The notes beneath the pieces were generated by a model. The model did no database searches. It was given only the letters and a program-made list of their open reading frames with translations, and had not been told where the DNA came from. From positions 1-60,394 of the forward strand of contig VGWC01000005.1 of NCBI GenBank assembly GCA_016873775.1: a DNA stretch of 60,394 bases, in the 5' to 3' direction. Source of the stretch: Ignavibacteria bacterium. Its GTDB lineage: Bacteria; Bacteroidota; Ignavibacteria; UBA10030; F1-140-MAGs086. Below are positions 52,238 through 60,394 of this stretch, in pieces (position 1 is the first letter of the stretch; the number at the start of each line of letters is the position of its first letter). The translations under genes and the position numbers were made by a program.

Positions 52238-53134
52238 TTATTCAAAACCGTAACTCACGGTGATAACGTGTCCCGGTTCAAAAGAAAAATTTGATGGCGA
52301 AAAAGCGTAGTCGAAAATAATGTTTTTATAATTGATGCCAAAACCTGCCGTGTAATTTTTTCTGCCTTCATATCCCGTAAGATATCCTCCGCGTAATGAA
52401 AAATAGTTGTTGAACGTTACTTCGAATCCGGAATGGAAATGCAACTGCTGTTCAGAAAAAACTTCCTGCACATCCGATGTAATTGCAAGGACGGAATGCA
52501 ATTCCGAAACTGGTATTATGTATGTCACTCCTATGCGCATTGATGTAGGGAGTTTTGTTTCTTTGGAACGTAACTTCGACATAGCACCGAAGTTATTGAG
52601 AGAAGCGCCAAACATCACGTGATCATTCAGTGTTTTTTTTGCTCCGATATCGAATGCAAAACCGCTTGCGTCATCAACAAAAAATTTTTCATATAACAAT
52701 TTTCCGCCAATTCCAACAGAAAAATCTTTTGCGAACGCATACGCTGAAGTAATTCCTGCTGAAAAATAATGAACATTGAATACTCCTTCTGCTTCTCCGG
52801 GACGCACTCGTATTTCGAAGTCGGGAATAGTTGTTGAATTCAGCAATAACGCAAACGTAAAATCATTTACGGAAGTATTGGCACCGAAGAAATCAATGTT
52901 CGTTCCTTCCAACCAATTTCTGTGAGTGATTTGTAGCGATGCAATCGGAGAGAGGAGCGCGGGATTGACGAATGAAGAAGCAACAGATGTTCCGTTTGCT
53001 ACGGATGCTTCTCCCATTGCGATTGCGCGAGCGTCAACACCAAGTTTCAAAAATTGTAGACCCGTATTTCCTACTTGTGCAGATGCAACAAATGGAACAC
53101 CAAGAAAAAAGAAAACAACGAAAAAAAATTTCAC
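52238..53134 (-). CDS. PorV-like beta-barrel protein, copy 1
   Basis: 298 aa. Signal peptide FFFVVFFFLGVPFVASAQ, then the PorV/UPF0164 N-terminal box FLKLGVDARAIAMGEASVANGTSVASSFVNPALLS, and a barrel ending VITVSYGFE. PorV-family proteins bind the CTD of cargo and pass it to the sortase PorU. Three bp after the next PorV-like gene. Confidence 0.83.
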   Translation of the reverse strand: MKFFFVVFFFLGVPFVASAQVGNTGLQFLKLGVDARAIAMGEASVANGTSVASSFVNPALLSPIASLQITHRNWLEGTNIDFFGANTSVNDFTFALLLNSTTIPDFEIRVRPGEAEGVFNVHYFSAGITSAYAFAKDFSVGIGGKLLYEKFFVDDASGFAFDIGAKKTLNDHVMFGASLNNFGAMSKLRSKETKLPTSMRIGVTYIIPVSELHSVLAITSDVQEVFSEQQLHFHSGFEVTFNNYFSLRGGYLTGYEGRKNYTAGFGINYKNIIFDYAFSPSNFSFEPGHVITVSYGFE

Positions 53135-53137
53135 AGA

Positions 53138-54151
53138 TTACAAAGAATAACTGAAAGCGATACTATGCGCTCCTGATGGAGCAAATGGCTCAAAAATATA
53201 CGCATAATGAATTTTGATATACAAGTTTGAAATTGAAGGACGTACTGTAAAACCGAATGATGGTTTCATTCCGGAAAATTCGTTGTTGATATCAATTCTA
53301 TCGGCACCGCCGCGTACAGTAAATTGTTCGTGAAGATTGATTTCAACGCCGCCGCGTAAGAACGAAGTTTTTCGATTGGAAGTTTCATACTCTGCTGAAA
53401 TATTTCCATCCTGTTCAGGAAGTAGATATGAAAAGGCGAATTTTGTTAGCGTTGGAAATTTATCAATCGTTTCTCTTCCGTTCTCATTATATAATGCTTT
53501 TGAATTCCATCGGTATTTTGAATTCAAATCCTGGAGAACGATAGCGAATGCATACTGTTCTTTTGGTCTCAACAAAATTCCTGCGTCGAAGCCAACGGTT
53601 GTAGAAGTGAACTCTTTATAAAGTTTTGCATAATAAATTTTTGTCGTTAATCCGATGGAGACATATTTTGATATTTTATTCGCAAACGAAAGATAAAACT
53701 GATTCTCATTTGTTGAATATGTTTCCGTGTGTGCGCCGTCTGCATCACGTCCATCAATATTTCCGACTTGTTGATTTATGAGCCCCAATGAAAATCCAGC
53801 AGTTGGATGTACGCTTTGTGTATAACTGAGAAAATTGAGTTGCCTATCGAGTGAGAGAAAGGAATACGATACACAGGCATTTTTATTTGCAGAAAAGGGA
53901 GACAGCGCAGGATTGTAATACGTAGATATTTCGCCTGAAGTTAAAGCCGAGATTGCATTTCCCATTCCCATTCCGCGCGAAGAAAATCCCATACGCGCAA
54001 ACGCGCCTGCAGTACCCCCGAGTTGGGAAAAAGAATGTTGAACGATAAAGAACGTACAATGAAGAATGAGAAAGAAGATGAGTAAATAGTTTTTCTTCAA
54101 ACGCGTAGATATGACGAATGGAAACCCTTGTTGATAAATATATACGTTCAT
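53138..54151 (-). CDS. PorV-like beta-barrel protein, copy 2
   Basis: 337 aa from Met at 54151, which overlaps the cargo gene stop by 4 bp. The signal peptide (LLIFFLILHCTFFIVQHSFSQ) is encoded by a word repeat. Then GTAGAFARMGFSSRGMGMGNAISALTSGEISTYYNPALSPF, the PorV box, and a barrel ending SIAFSYSL. It is coupled to the T9SS cargo gene before it, so it may serve that cargo. Confidence 0.82.
   Translation of the reverse strand: MNVYIYQQGFPFVISTRLKKNYLLIFFLILHCTFFIVQHSFSQLGGTAGAFARMGFSSRGMGMGNAISALTSGEISTYYNPALSPFSANKNACVSYSFLSLDRQLNFLSYTQSVHPTAGFSLGLINQQVGNIDGRDADGAHTETYSTNENQFYLSFANKISKYVSIGLTTKIYYAKLYKEFTSTTVGFDAGILLRPKEQYAFAIVLQDLNSKYRWNSKALYNENGRETIDKFPTLTKFAFSYLLPEQDGNISAEYETSNRKTSFLRGGVEINLHEQFTVRGGADRIDINNEFSGMKPSFGFTVRPSISNLYIKIHYAYIFEPFAPSGAHSIAFSYSL
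54030..54078. repeat. ATTCTTCATTGTACGTTCT words forming a signal peptide
   Basis: On the minus strand CATTCTTCATTGTACGTTCT and TTATCGTTCAACATTC read as words also seen between genes. They encode ILHCTFFIVQHSFSQ, the hydrophobic core and cleavage region of the PorV-like copy 2 signal peptide. Confidence 0.45.
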
Positions 54152-55719
54152 TGAATCACCAAAACCTTTCCCCATATTGGTTCACTACCGCCAATAAGGA
54201 CGCGGTAAAAGTAGACTCCGTTTGCGACAATACGTTTGTTATCGTCTTCTCCGTTCCATATTTCGTCGAATTCATTTCCCGGAGTTCGTATTGCATTGCG
54301 AATGAGTGTACGCACGCGATTCATTCCGTAGTCAAAAATTTCTATTGTTACTTCTCCGTTGTTATTCACAGTAGAAAAATGAATACGTGTTATTTCCATT
54401 TGCGGAGAAAACGGATTAGGATAAGAATACGTTGAATTTTTTGTGCCGAGTTTTTCAAACGTTCGTAAAATTTCCCACGTTTGTCCAAACAGATGAAATT
54501 CGTTGTCAATGGACTTTACCAAGCCGTCGCCGGTGCCGCAATACAACGTATCGCTAACAACATCAACGGAAAAAAATGCGCGTGATGCGATAATGTTTCC
54601 GACGTTATCTCGTATATCGGAAGTTCGCGCAAATGTTGTTCCTCCATTGCTCGTGCGAAATAAACCATCGTCGGTCGCAATGTATGCAACGGAATCTTGA
54701 AATGCAAAATCGTACGCTTTGATTCCGTGCAAAAGATTTTTCCACGTTGTTCCATCATCTTCTGTATAACTTACGCCGTACTCTTCGTCGAAATCTTCTG
54801 CGCGCCAATTGGTACACCAAATTCGTTCAACAGTATCTGTTGATGTAAAATAACATTGTCTATCAATTGCAATCACCCAATTTCCTAAAATCGGCGCGGC
54901 TTGGTTTTGATGAGAATATTTTGTCCAACTTGGAAAAGAATCGTTTGCATTCATTGTTTTGTTTATTCCTCCTGCTGTTCCGCACCACACCACGGAATCA
55001 TTTACGGCAAACACGGAAAATGCTTTGATGTTATTATACGGTCGCGGGTCATAATAAAAATTGTACGAAGAATCGGGAGAAAGTTTATTCAAAAAATCGG
55101 GAGGAAGAAGTATGCGTTCCCATTTTGTCAAGTCGTAATTTTTCATTCGGCGTAAACCGCTTGCCCAACTGGAAATCCAAACTGTTCCGTTGGGTGAAAT
55201 AGAAACATCGTAAGTTACGTTTTGTTCGGGGACAACAACGGGAAGAATTTCAAGAACATTATTTCCATACCGAATAGTATCTTCGTATCGTCCGTCGAGT
55301 GTCTGTGGCTTATGTTTCCACGTTGCTCCATTATCTATTGAAAAAGCGTATCCTGCGCCTGTTTGCACTTCTCCGTCTTGAAATTCTTTCGAATATCCCA
55401 TCGAAGACCAAATCGTATCGCCAAGAATTGCGAGCGAAAAAATTCCATCTTTGACAAATGCGCCGTTTGAGCGATAACGGGTGAATGTTCTTGCTCCATC
55501 AGTACTTGATGCTATTCCTTTTGATGTTCCAAACCAAAGAATATACTCTCCGTTGAAATCGCGATGGCGAATTTGAAATACTCCGTTGCTTGGAGGTTGC
55601 GAATACAATGGATACGGACTATTACGTAACTGAAATTGTTTCGCAAAAAATTTCTGCGAGAAAGAAAATAGTGGAAGAAAAAATATTACAACAAAAAAAT
55701 AAATGAATGGTGTTTTCAT
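54148..55719 (-). CDS. T9SS-secreted propeller-like protein with FlgD-type C-terminal sorting domain
   Basis: 523 aa. Signal peptide FFVVIFFLPLFSFSQ. The main body consists of repeated strands with BNR/sialidase-like Asp boxes (GASSTDGARTFTRY, FSIDNGATWKHK, YTEDDGTTWKNL, RTSNGGTTFART): an Asp-box beta-propeller of 6 or so blades. The C-terminus is a sorting domain (NSTYSYPNPFSPQMEITRIHF, VTIEIFDYGMNRVRTLI, GNEFDEIWNGEDDNKRIVANGVYFYRVLIGG). Secreted to or attached at the surface. It sits directly after the lipoprotein gene and before the two PorV-like genes. Confidence 0.88.
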   Translation of the reverse strand: MKTPFIYFFVVIFFLPLFSFSQKFFAKQFQLRNSPYPLYSQPPSNGVFQIRHRDFNGEYILWFGTSKGIASSTDGARTFTRYRSNGAFVKDGIFSLAILGDTIWSSMGYSKEFQDGEVQTGAGYAFSIDNGATWKHKPQTLDGRYEDTIRYGNNVLEILPVVVPEQNVTYDVSISPNGTVWISSWASGLRRMKNYDLTKWERILLPPDFLNKLSPDSSYNFYYDPRPYNNIKAFSVFAVNDSVVWCGTAGGINKTMNANDSFPSWTKYSHQNQAAPILGNWVIAIDRQCYFTSTDTVERIWCTNWRAEDFDEEYGVSYTEDDGTTWKNLLHGIKAYDFAFQDSVAYIATDDGLFRTSNGGTTFARTSDIRDNVGNIIASRAFFSVDVVSDTLYCGTGDGLVKSIDNEFHLFGQTWEILRTFEKLGTKNSTYSYPNPFSPQMEITRIHFSTVNNNGEVTIEIFDYGMNRVRTLIRNAIRTPGNEFDEIWNGEDDNKRIVANGVYFYRVLIGGSEPIWGKVLVIQ

Positions 55720-56574
55720 TTAGTTATGAATCGAAATAAATTTTGAAGCGGAATCCATTGCATTAGATTTATCTTTTGCATAAAAACGAAATTCTTTGTA
55801 ACCGGGCGTATTGCTACTATCAATAAAAAGCATCCGAGAAAATATTCCGTCGCCAGCAAGTTGGTCGCCGTGTTCCGAAGTTAAACCGTCGTCGAAAAGC
55901 GGAATGTTTGTAGGATTGGATGATGCAAGATTCTTGAAAAACACATTCGCAATATCACCGATACCATCGGAATCGGAAACTGTTGCAGTGAACAAAATAA
56001 ATTGTATTCCCGAAGCCGGAATTTGAATAGAATCGGGGGTGATGACTGTATCAATGTTCGGTGCGCTATTTCTTCGCGTTACAAGAAACGAGCGTTGCAA
56101 TGCATTACTTATCCAATGAGCGTTATCTTCGGCAGTGAATTGAAATCGGTACAATCCTGGTTCCGTTCTCTGAACGATAAAAACTATAGTATCGGAAAAT
56201 GTAGCGTAAGTACTTGTAACCGATGTTCGTTTCAACCGTCCCGATTGCACGTATTCGCTCGAATTCGGTTTAAAAATTTTATAATGAAGAAACGAAATGG
56301 AATTGCCGCCATCAGTATCGTGCGCCGTAGATGTTGCGAAAAGTGAGAGAAGAAATTTTTTTCCCGAATCCAACGGAACAGCAGATTGCGAATCGTCATC
56401 AACATTGAGTGAATCTTTGTCTAATTTTGCAAACGAAAGAAATGGCGGTGTTGAATTATCGTCAATAATTCCTGGCGGAGTTTTATTGCATCCTACAAAG
56501 AGAAAGACACCAATTCCCAGAGACGCTATTTTCTTGAAGAGAGAGGAACGTAGAATGCGCAGCAAGTTTTTCAT
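55720..56574 (-). CDS. Lipoprotein with Ig-like repeat
   Basis: 284 aa from Met at 56574, which is the base shared with the stop of the site-2 protease gene (TAATG). Lipobox FVGC (Cys29). The body has two beta-sandwich-like parts (SISFLHYKIFKPNSSEYVQSGR; SGIQFILFTATVSDSDGIGDIANVFFKNL, DGLTSEHGDQLAGDGIFSRMLFID), fibronectin or cadherin-like by pattern. It ends exactly at the cargo gene start. Unknown function. Confidence 0.75.
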   Translation of the reverse strand: MKNLLRILRSSLFKKIASLGIGVFLFVGCNKTPPGIIDDNSTPPFLSFAKLDKDSLNVDDDSQSAVPLDSGKKFLLSLFATSTAHDTDGGNSISFLHYKIFKPNSSEYVQSGRLKRTSVTSTYATFSDTIVFIVQRTEPGLYRFQFTAEDNAHWISNALQRSFLVTRRNSAPNIDTVITPDSIQIPASGIQFILFTATVSDSDGIGDIANVFFKNLASSNPTNIPLFDDGLTSEHGDQLAGDGIFSRMLFIDSSNTPGYKEFRFYAKDKSNAMDSASKFISIHN

Positions 56575-57629
56575 TAAACTCCGAAATTCAATAACGGAAC
56601 AGGGATAAAAATAGCGATGAAAAAAACAAGCGTAGTCCATCCGAGGAGTTTTCTCGAATTGTCAAGAGGTTCTTCAATTGCAACCGGAGGATGGTCCGGT
56701 TTTATGATGAAGAATAAAATAGCAACCCAAAGTAACCATCCCATCGTGTCTGTACCAAAAGAAAAGAACGGAAGAAAACCGCTAAGCGAAATAAGCACTA
56801 AAACAATGAGAAAACCGCGCGCAATAATTCCCTGTTTTTTTCCAAGTAATGCGTATAAAATATGACCGCCGTCCAATTGACCTACGGGGATTAAGTTCAA
56901 CGCAGTTACAAAAAATCCGAACCACGCAGCGCAAAGATACGGATAGTGATACATTTCATTCATCGGAGGAAAATATTGTTGCAAAGAGATAACGTTTGAA
57001 ACAGCATAAAAAAACAACGAAGAACCAAATGTGAGTCCTCCTTCGGGTAAGGACTTTCCGACGTAATCAGGATGAATTTCATAGATAAATTCTTTTCCCG
57101 GCATCGTTGCAATTCCATAAAAAAGAATTACAAATGCAACAGCAAGTCCAGCGAGCGGTCCAGCAATGCCGATATCAAACAATGCATTTCTTGATTGAAT
57201 TTCTGAACGAATGCGAATCACTGCTCCCATAGTTCCGAAAGGATTTATGAACATTGGAGGAACGGGAATATAAAACGGTAATGTTGTTTGCACATTATGA
57301 AATCGCGCAGCAAAAAAATGACCAAATTCATGCGCAGTAAGAAATAAAAGTACGGAAATGGAAAACGGAAGCCCTAACCAAAAATTGTTTAAATCAAACG
57401 GATTTTTGTTTATCCATTGAACTCCCGCTAGCGTTGTTGTGAAAAAGGTTGCAACAAACAGAAGGAGATGAAACAAAATTTTTCGAAGTGGGAACGTCGA
57501 ATACATATCCTGTTTCGTTTGAAGAGAATAGGAGGTTTGTTCACCTTCGTATTGAATTGAATGTGTTGCGTTCAACGGGAAATAGTGATAGTTTATGGCT
57601 GAAAAAACACAAATTGAAAAAAGGCACAC
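56574..57629 (-). CDS. Site-2 protease family (M50) membrane metalloprotease
   Basis: 351 aa in the long form; Met42 (57506) is an alternative start. Metal site HEFGH (H100, E101, H104) in helix 2 and LDGGH (252-256, D253) near the C-terminus, the two S2P signatures. Six or so membrane helices. The family cleaves membrane-spanning peptides or transcription regulators. Typical of the plant/archaeal type without PDZ. Heads the operon with the lipoprotein and T9SS genes. Confidence 0.9.
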   Translation of the reverse strand: MCLFSICVFSAINYHYFPLNATHSIQYEGEQTSYSLQTKQDMYSTFPLRKILFHLLLFVATFFTTTLAGVQWINKNPFDLNNFWLGLPFSISVLLFLTAHEFGHFFAARFHNVQTTLPFYIPVPPMFINPFGTMGAVIRIRSEIQSRNALFDIGIAGPLAGLAVAFVILFYGIATMPGKEFIYEIHPDYVGKSLPEGGLTFGSSLFFYAVSNVISLQQYFPPMNEMYHYPYLCAAWFGFFVTALNLIPVGQLDGGHILYALLGKKQGIIARGFLIVLVLISLSGFLPFFSFGTDTMGWLLWVAILFFIIKPDHPPVAIEEPLDNSRKLLGWTTLVFFIAIFIPVPLLNFGV

Positions 57630-57684
57630 AACGAAACTCGTTGAACCGAGCGGAGTTCATCGCGATGTACCCTTTTAAAAAAAT

Positions 57685-57888
57685 TTATTTCTTTTTGCGA
57701 AGAATGGGAAGCCGCCGAAAAGGATTGCCGAGAACAGATGTGTTCTTGTTCTTGAATTGCTGATGCGAAACGATTCTTGCAGGAATTTTATTGATAAATT
57801 CTTGCACCAATTCTTTGGAAGCCGGAGGACTTGTACGAAAAAGAATTTTTTGTATTAATGTATTTGTTAATTCCAATTTGTGTTTCAT
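57685..57888 (-). CDS. Small basic protein upstream of the site-2 protease
   Basis: 67 aa, ATG start at 57888. Sequence ELTNTLIQKILFRTSPPASKELVQEFINKIPARIVSHQQF, ending RLPILRKKK. The composition looks natural and 55 bp separate it from the protease gene, so it may be the first gene of the operon. It has no recognised domain or signal peptide. A real small gene is likely but not proven. Confidence 0.45.
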   Translation of the reverse strand: MKHKLELTNTLIQKILFRTSPPASKELVQEFINKIPARIVSHQQFKNKNTSVLGNPFRRLPILRKKK

Positions 57889-58005
57889 AAAAAAACGATG
57901 AGTTGTTCTTTGAAATTATATTAGTCGGTTAATCAAAAAAGCGAGGTTTATATAAAAAATTTTTGTGAGATAGACAAGAAAAATGGTCGAGTTTCTTAAA
58001 ACGAA

Positions 58006-58036
58006 CAAACCCTCTGTTCGACAGAACGAGGGTTTG
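58006..58036 (-). terminator. mdh terminator
   Basis: Stem caaaccctc/gagggtttg (58006-58014 with 58028-58036) with an inner gttc/gaac pair. It lies 15 bp after the mdh stop on the minus strand. Confidence 0.85.
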
Positions 58037-58051
58037 CTCTGTGGAACAGAA

Positions 58052-58996
<945 letters not shown>

Positions 58997-59004
58997 TTAT
59001 AGTG

Positions 59005-59040
59005 AAAAAAAATCCCGCAATGTATTTTTTACTTTGCGGG
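59005..59040 (-). terminator. L27 terminator
   Basis: Stem cccgcaa/ttgcggg (59014-59020 with 59034-59040), T-tract on the minus strand (complement of 59005-59012). It ends the L21-L27 operon before mdh begins. Confidence 0.85.
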
Positions 59041-59057
59041 AGAGAAATCTGTTTTTG

Positions 59058-59312
59058 TTATGCGGGAAGAACACTAACGGATTTTCTTGTTTTTCCCACT
59101 CGGGCGAACTGAATTTTTCCAGAGATGAGCGCAAACAATGTGTCATCGTTTCCTCTACCAACGTTTTTTCCCGGATGAAATTTAGTTCCGCGTTGACGAA
59201 CGATAATACTTCCGGCGGTTACGTTTTCTCCGCCGAACTTTTTTACGCCGAGGCGTTGTGCATTGCTATCGCGACCGTTTTGTGAACTTCCGCCGCCTTT
59301 TTTGTGAGCCAT
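59058..59312 (-). CDS. rpmA: 50S ribosomal protein L27
   Basis: 84 aa. [48 protein letters not shown] is diagnostic. The N-terminus starts directly with AHKKGGGS, so there is no Firmicutes-type cleaved leader. Follows L21 by 12 bp. Confidence 0.97.
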   Translation of the reverse strand: MAHKKGGGSSQNGRDSNAQRLGVKKFGGENVTAGSIIVRQRGTKFHPGKNVGRGNDDTLFALISGKIQFARVGKTRKSVSVLPA

Positions 59313-59324
59313 TGATAGTGTTCC

Positions 59325-59633
59325 TTATGAAATTGAATTGATTTGTAAATACGTTAATTGTTGACGATGTCCTCGTTTTACGCGGTAACCTTTGCGGCGT
59401 TTTTTCTTGAACACTATTAATTTTTCATCTTTTACGTGGTCAAGAATTGTCGCTTCAACCGATGCATTCGAAATGACGGGGGTTCCGATTTTTATAGTGG
59501 TCCCGTCGTTTTTGAGCAATACTTGGTTAAACGTCAATGTTGTGCCTTTTTCGTTTGTTAAAAGAGGAACATAAATTTTATCGCTGGGACTTACTTTATA
59601 TTGATGCCCTGCTATTTCTACTACTGCGAACAT
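59325..59633 (-). CDS. rplU: 50S ribosomal protein L21
   Basis: 102 aa from Met at 59633 (MFAVVEIAGHQYKVSPSDKIYV); an upstream ATG at 59675 adds a 14-residue tail that L21 lacks. KEKLIVFKKKRRKGYRVKRGHRQQLTYLQI-type C-terminus (here DEKLIVFKKKRRKGYRVKRGHRQ) is typical. First gene of the L21-L27 operon. Confidence 0.97.
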   Translation of the reverse strand: MFAVVEIAGHQYKVSPSDKIYVPLLTNEKGTTLTFNQVLLKNDGTTIKIGTPVISNASVEATILDHVKDEKLIVFKKKRRKGYRVKRGHRQQLTYLQINSIS

Positions 59634-59881
59634 ATTGTTGTTGGTATTTTTTAAAATTGGGAGAAAAAAATACAAATAATTTCGTCTGAAATCAAGAGTG
59701 CCAGCGAAATTATGTCAAAGAATAGTAAATAAAAATTTTTGTTAAAGACAAAAAAGTTTTCTTTTTTCTTGCGTAATTCATTTTTTTTTTTATACGTTTT
59801 CACCCGAATTCAGTCTTCAAAGTTTATTTATTACTCGACTGCAATGTAAATATCTTTAACATTTAGGTGATATAATGGTTC

Positions 59882-60319
59882 ATGATTTCCGGACAAAATC
59901 TTCTTTCAAGGACAGGTAATTTCTCCAACATAACGGTAATGAAAATTTATAATCTGTATGAAAATATTATATATGTTGGGACTTTAGCGGGATTTAATTA
60001 TTCGACAAATGGAGGCGCAACTTTCCAACAATACAATATTCAGACAAGTCCCATTGGATTAAATGTAGCATCAATATGCGCGACACGTCATCATGTTTTT
60101 GCGTTACACAAGGAAGATGAAAACGTAGTCGTGAGTTATAAAAATACAATGAATAACTATTGGGAACGCATTTGGAGCGGAAAAATGGATGCAACAAAAA
60201 TTGTGTTGGATAATAATACTCTAGATCCTCCCTCAGTTTATATCGTCGGTAGTAGGCGAACATTTATCAATCCAAGCAGAACAAACGTACAATTCTATGT
60301 TCATGCAATATCCCAATGA
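59882..60319 (+). pseudogene. Propeller-like protein fragment without signal peptide
   Basis: 145 codons from ATG 59882. The pattern ENIIYVGTLAGFNYSTNGGATFQQYNI is an Asp-box blade as in T9SS propellers (compare 54148-55719). A stop lies directly before it in frame (59873-59875) and no signal peptide is possible. The frame stops at 60319. An overlapping frame from about 60287 (QYPNDERTQIAEQILRLITGTETYGG) continues past 60394 and looks like a different or shifted coding region. A truncated gene or two short genes; the window edge prevents a decision. Confidence 0.5.
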
Positions 60320-60394
60320 TGAACGAACGCAAATCGCAGAGCAAATATTACGACTAATAACTGGAACCGAAACGTATGGCGGAACAGGGAAAAA

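Overview
ORGANISM. The window is AT-rich and gene-dense. It reads like a member of the Bacteroidota/Chlorobiota/Ignavibacteriota (FCB) lineage. The evidence is a PorQ-like and two PorV-like type IX secretion (T9SS) barrels, T9SS sorting tails of the YPNPFNP type (common in Ignavibacteria, Kapabacteria and relatives), TonB-dependent receptors with an ExbB-ExbD-TonB set, many lipoproteins, few clear Shine-Dalgarno sites, and at least one Bacteroidetes-type promoter (TTTG, 19 bp, TAnnTTTG) before the L28 gene. No rRNA, tRNA, CRISPR array, transposase or phage module was recognised.

LAYOUT. 0-4.3 kb: the end of a broken T9SS cargo gene, a phosphofructokinase with PPi-type signature residues, radA, rdgB and a small heat-shock protein. 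4.3-11.8 kb: PorQ-like barrel, a single-domain response regulator, a CoA-acylating aldehyde dehydrogenase with a long C-terminal tail, a TonB-dependent receptor, a 3-methyladenine glycosylase and a receiver-kinase protein. 11.9-18.9 kb: an envelope cluster (TPR protein, plugless barrel, DUF4097-like repeat protein, ExbB/ExbD/TonB). 18.9-22.7 kb: CX4CH haem lipoprotein, LysE-family exporter, Lon. 22.9-23.6 kb: a scar made of pieces of at least two, perhaps three, dead genes. 23.6-27.1 kb: an LtaS/sulfatase-fold membrane enzyme and a GT-C glycosyltransferase. 27.3-29.9 kb: a lone nuoJ coupled to a nucleotidyltransferase pair and a GAF-GAF-degenerate GGDEF protein. 30-33.6 kb: Zn-ribbon protein, phosphopentomutase (deoB), an AbrB/PIN pair, two EutN/CcmL microcompartment vertex proteins, MarC. 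33.7-43.2 kb: CopA, a frameshifted T9SS tail, a lipoprotein plus TonB receptor pair, an outer-membrane protein, MutS. 43.3-51.7 kb: lipoproteins, L28, GT2, PgeF/YfiH, a PPC-domain protein, aspartate kinase. 51.7-57.9 kb: a tightly packed minus-strand operon with a site-2 protease, a T9SS cargo protein, two PorV-like barrels and a thioredoxin. 58-60.4 kb: malate dehydrogenase, L27, L21 and a broken propeller-like fragment at the window end.

HOW GENES MAY WORK TOGETHER. The most interesting thread is a possible bacterial microcompartment for deoxyribonucleosides. DeoB makes deoxyribose-5-phosphate, a DeoC (not in this window) would release acetaldehyde, and the acylating aldehyde dehydrogenase at 6.1 kb would make acetyl-CoA. 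Its C-terminal amphipathic tail resembles an encapsulation peptide, and two pentameric shell-vertex proteins lie just downstream of deoB. Hexameric shell proteins and DeoC are not in the window, so this is an inference.

A second thread is a set of word-like and palindromic repeats. They fill most gaps between genes, notably every gap from 29.9 to 33.0 kb. They also appear to be read in frame inside proteins (MutS, the LtaS-like enzyme, CopA, a TonB receptor signal peptide, a PorV-like signal peptide, and the T9SS tail at the window start).
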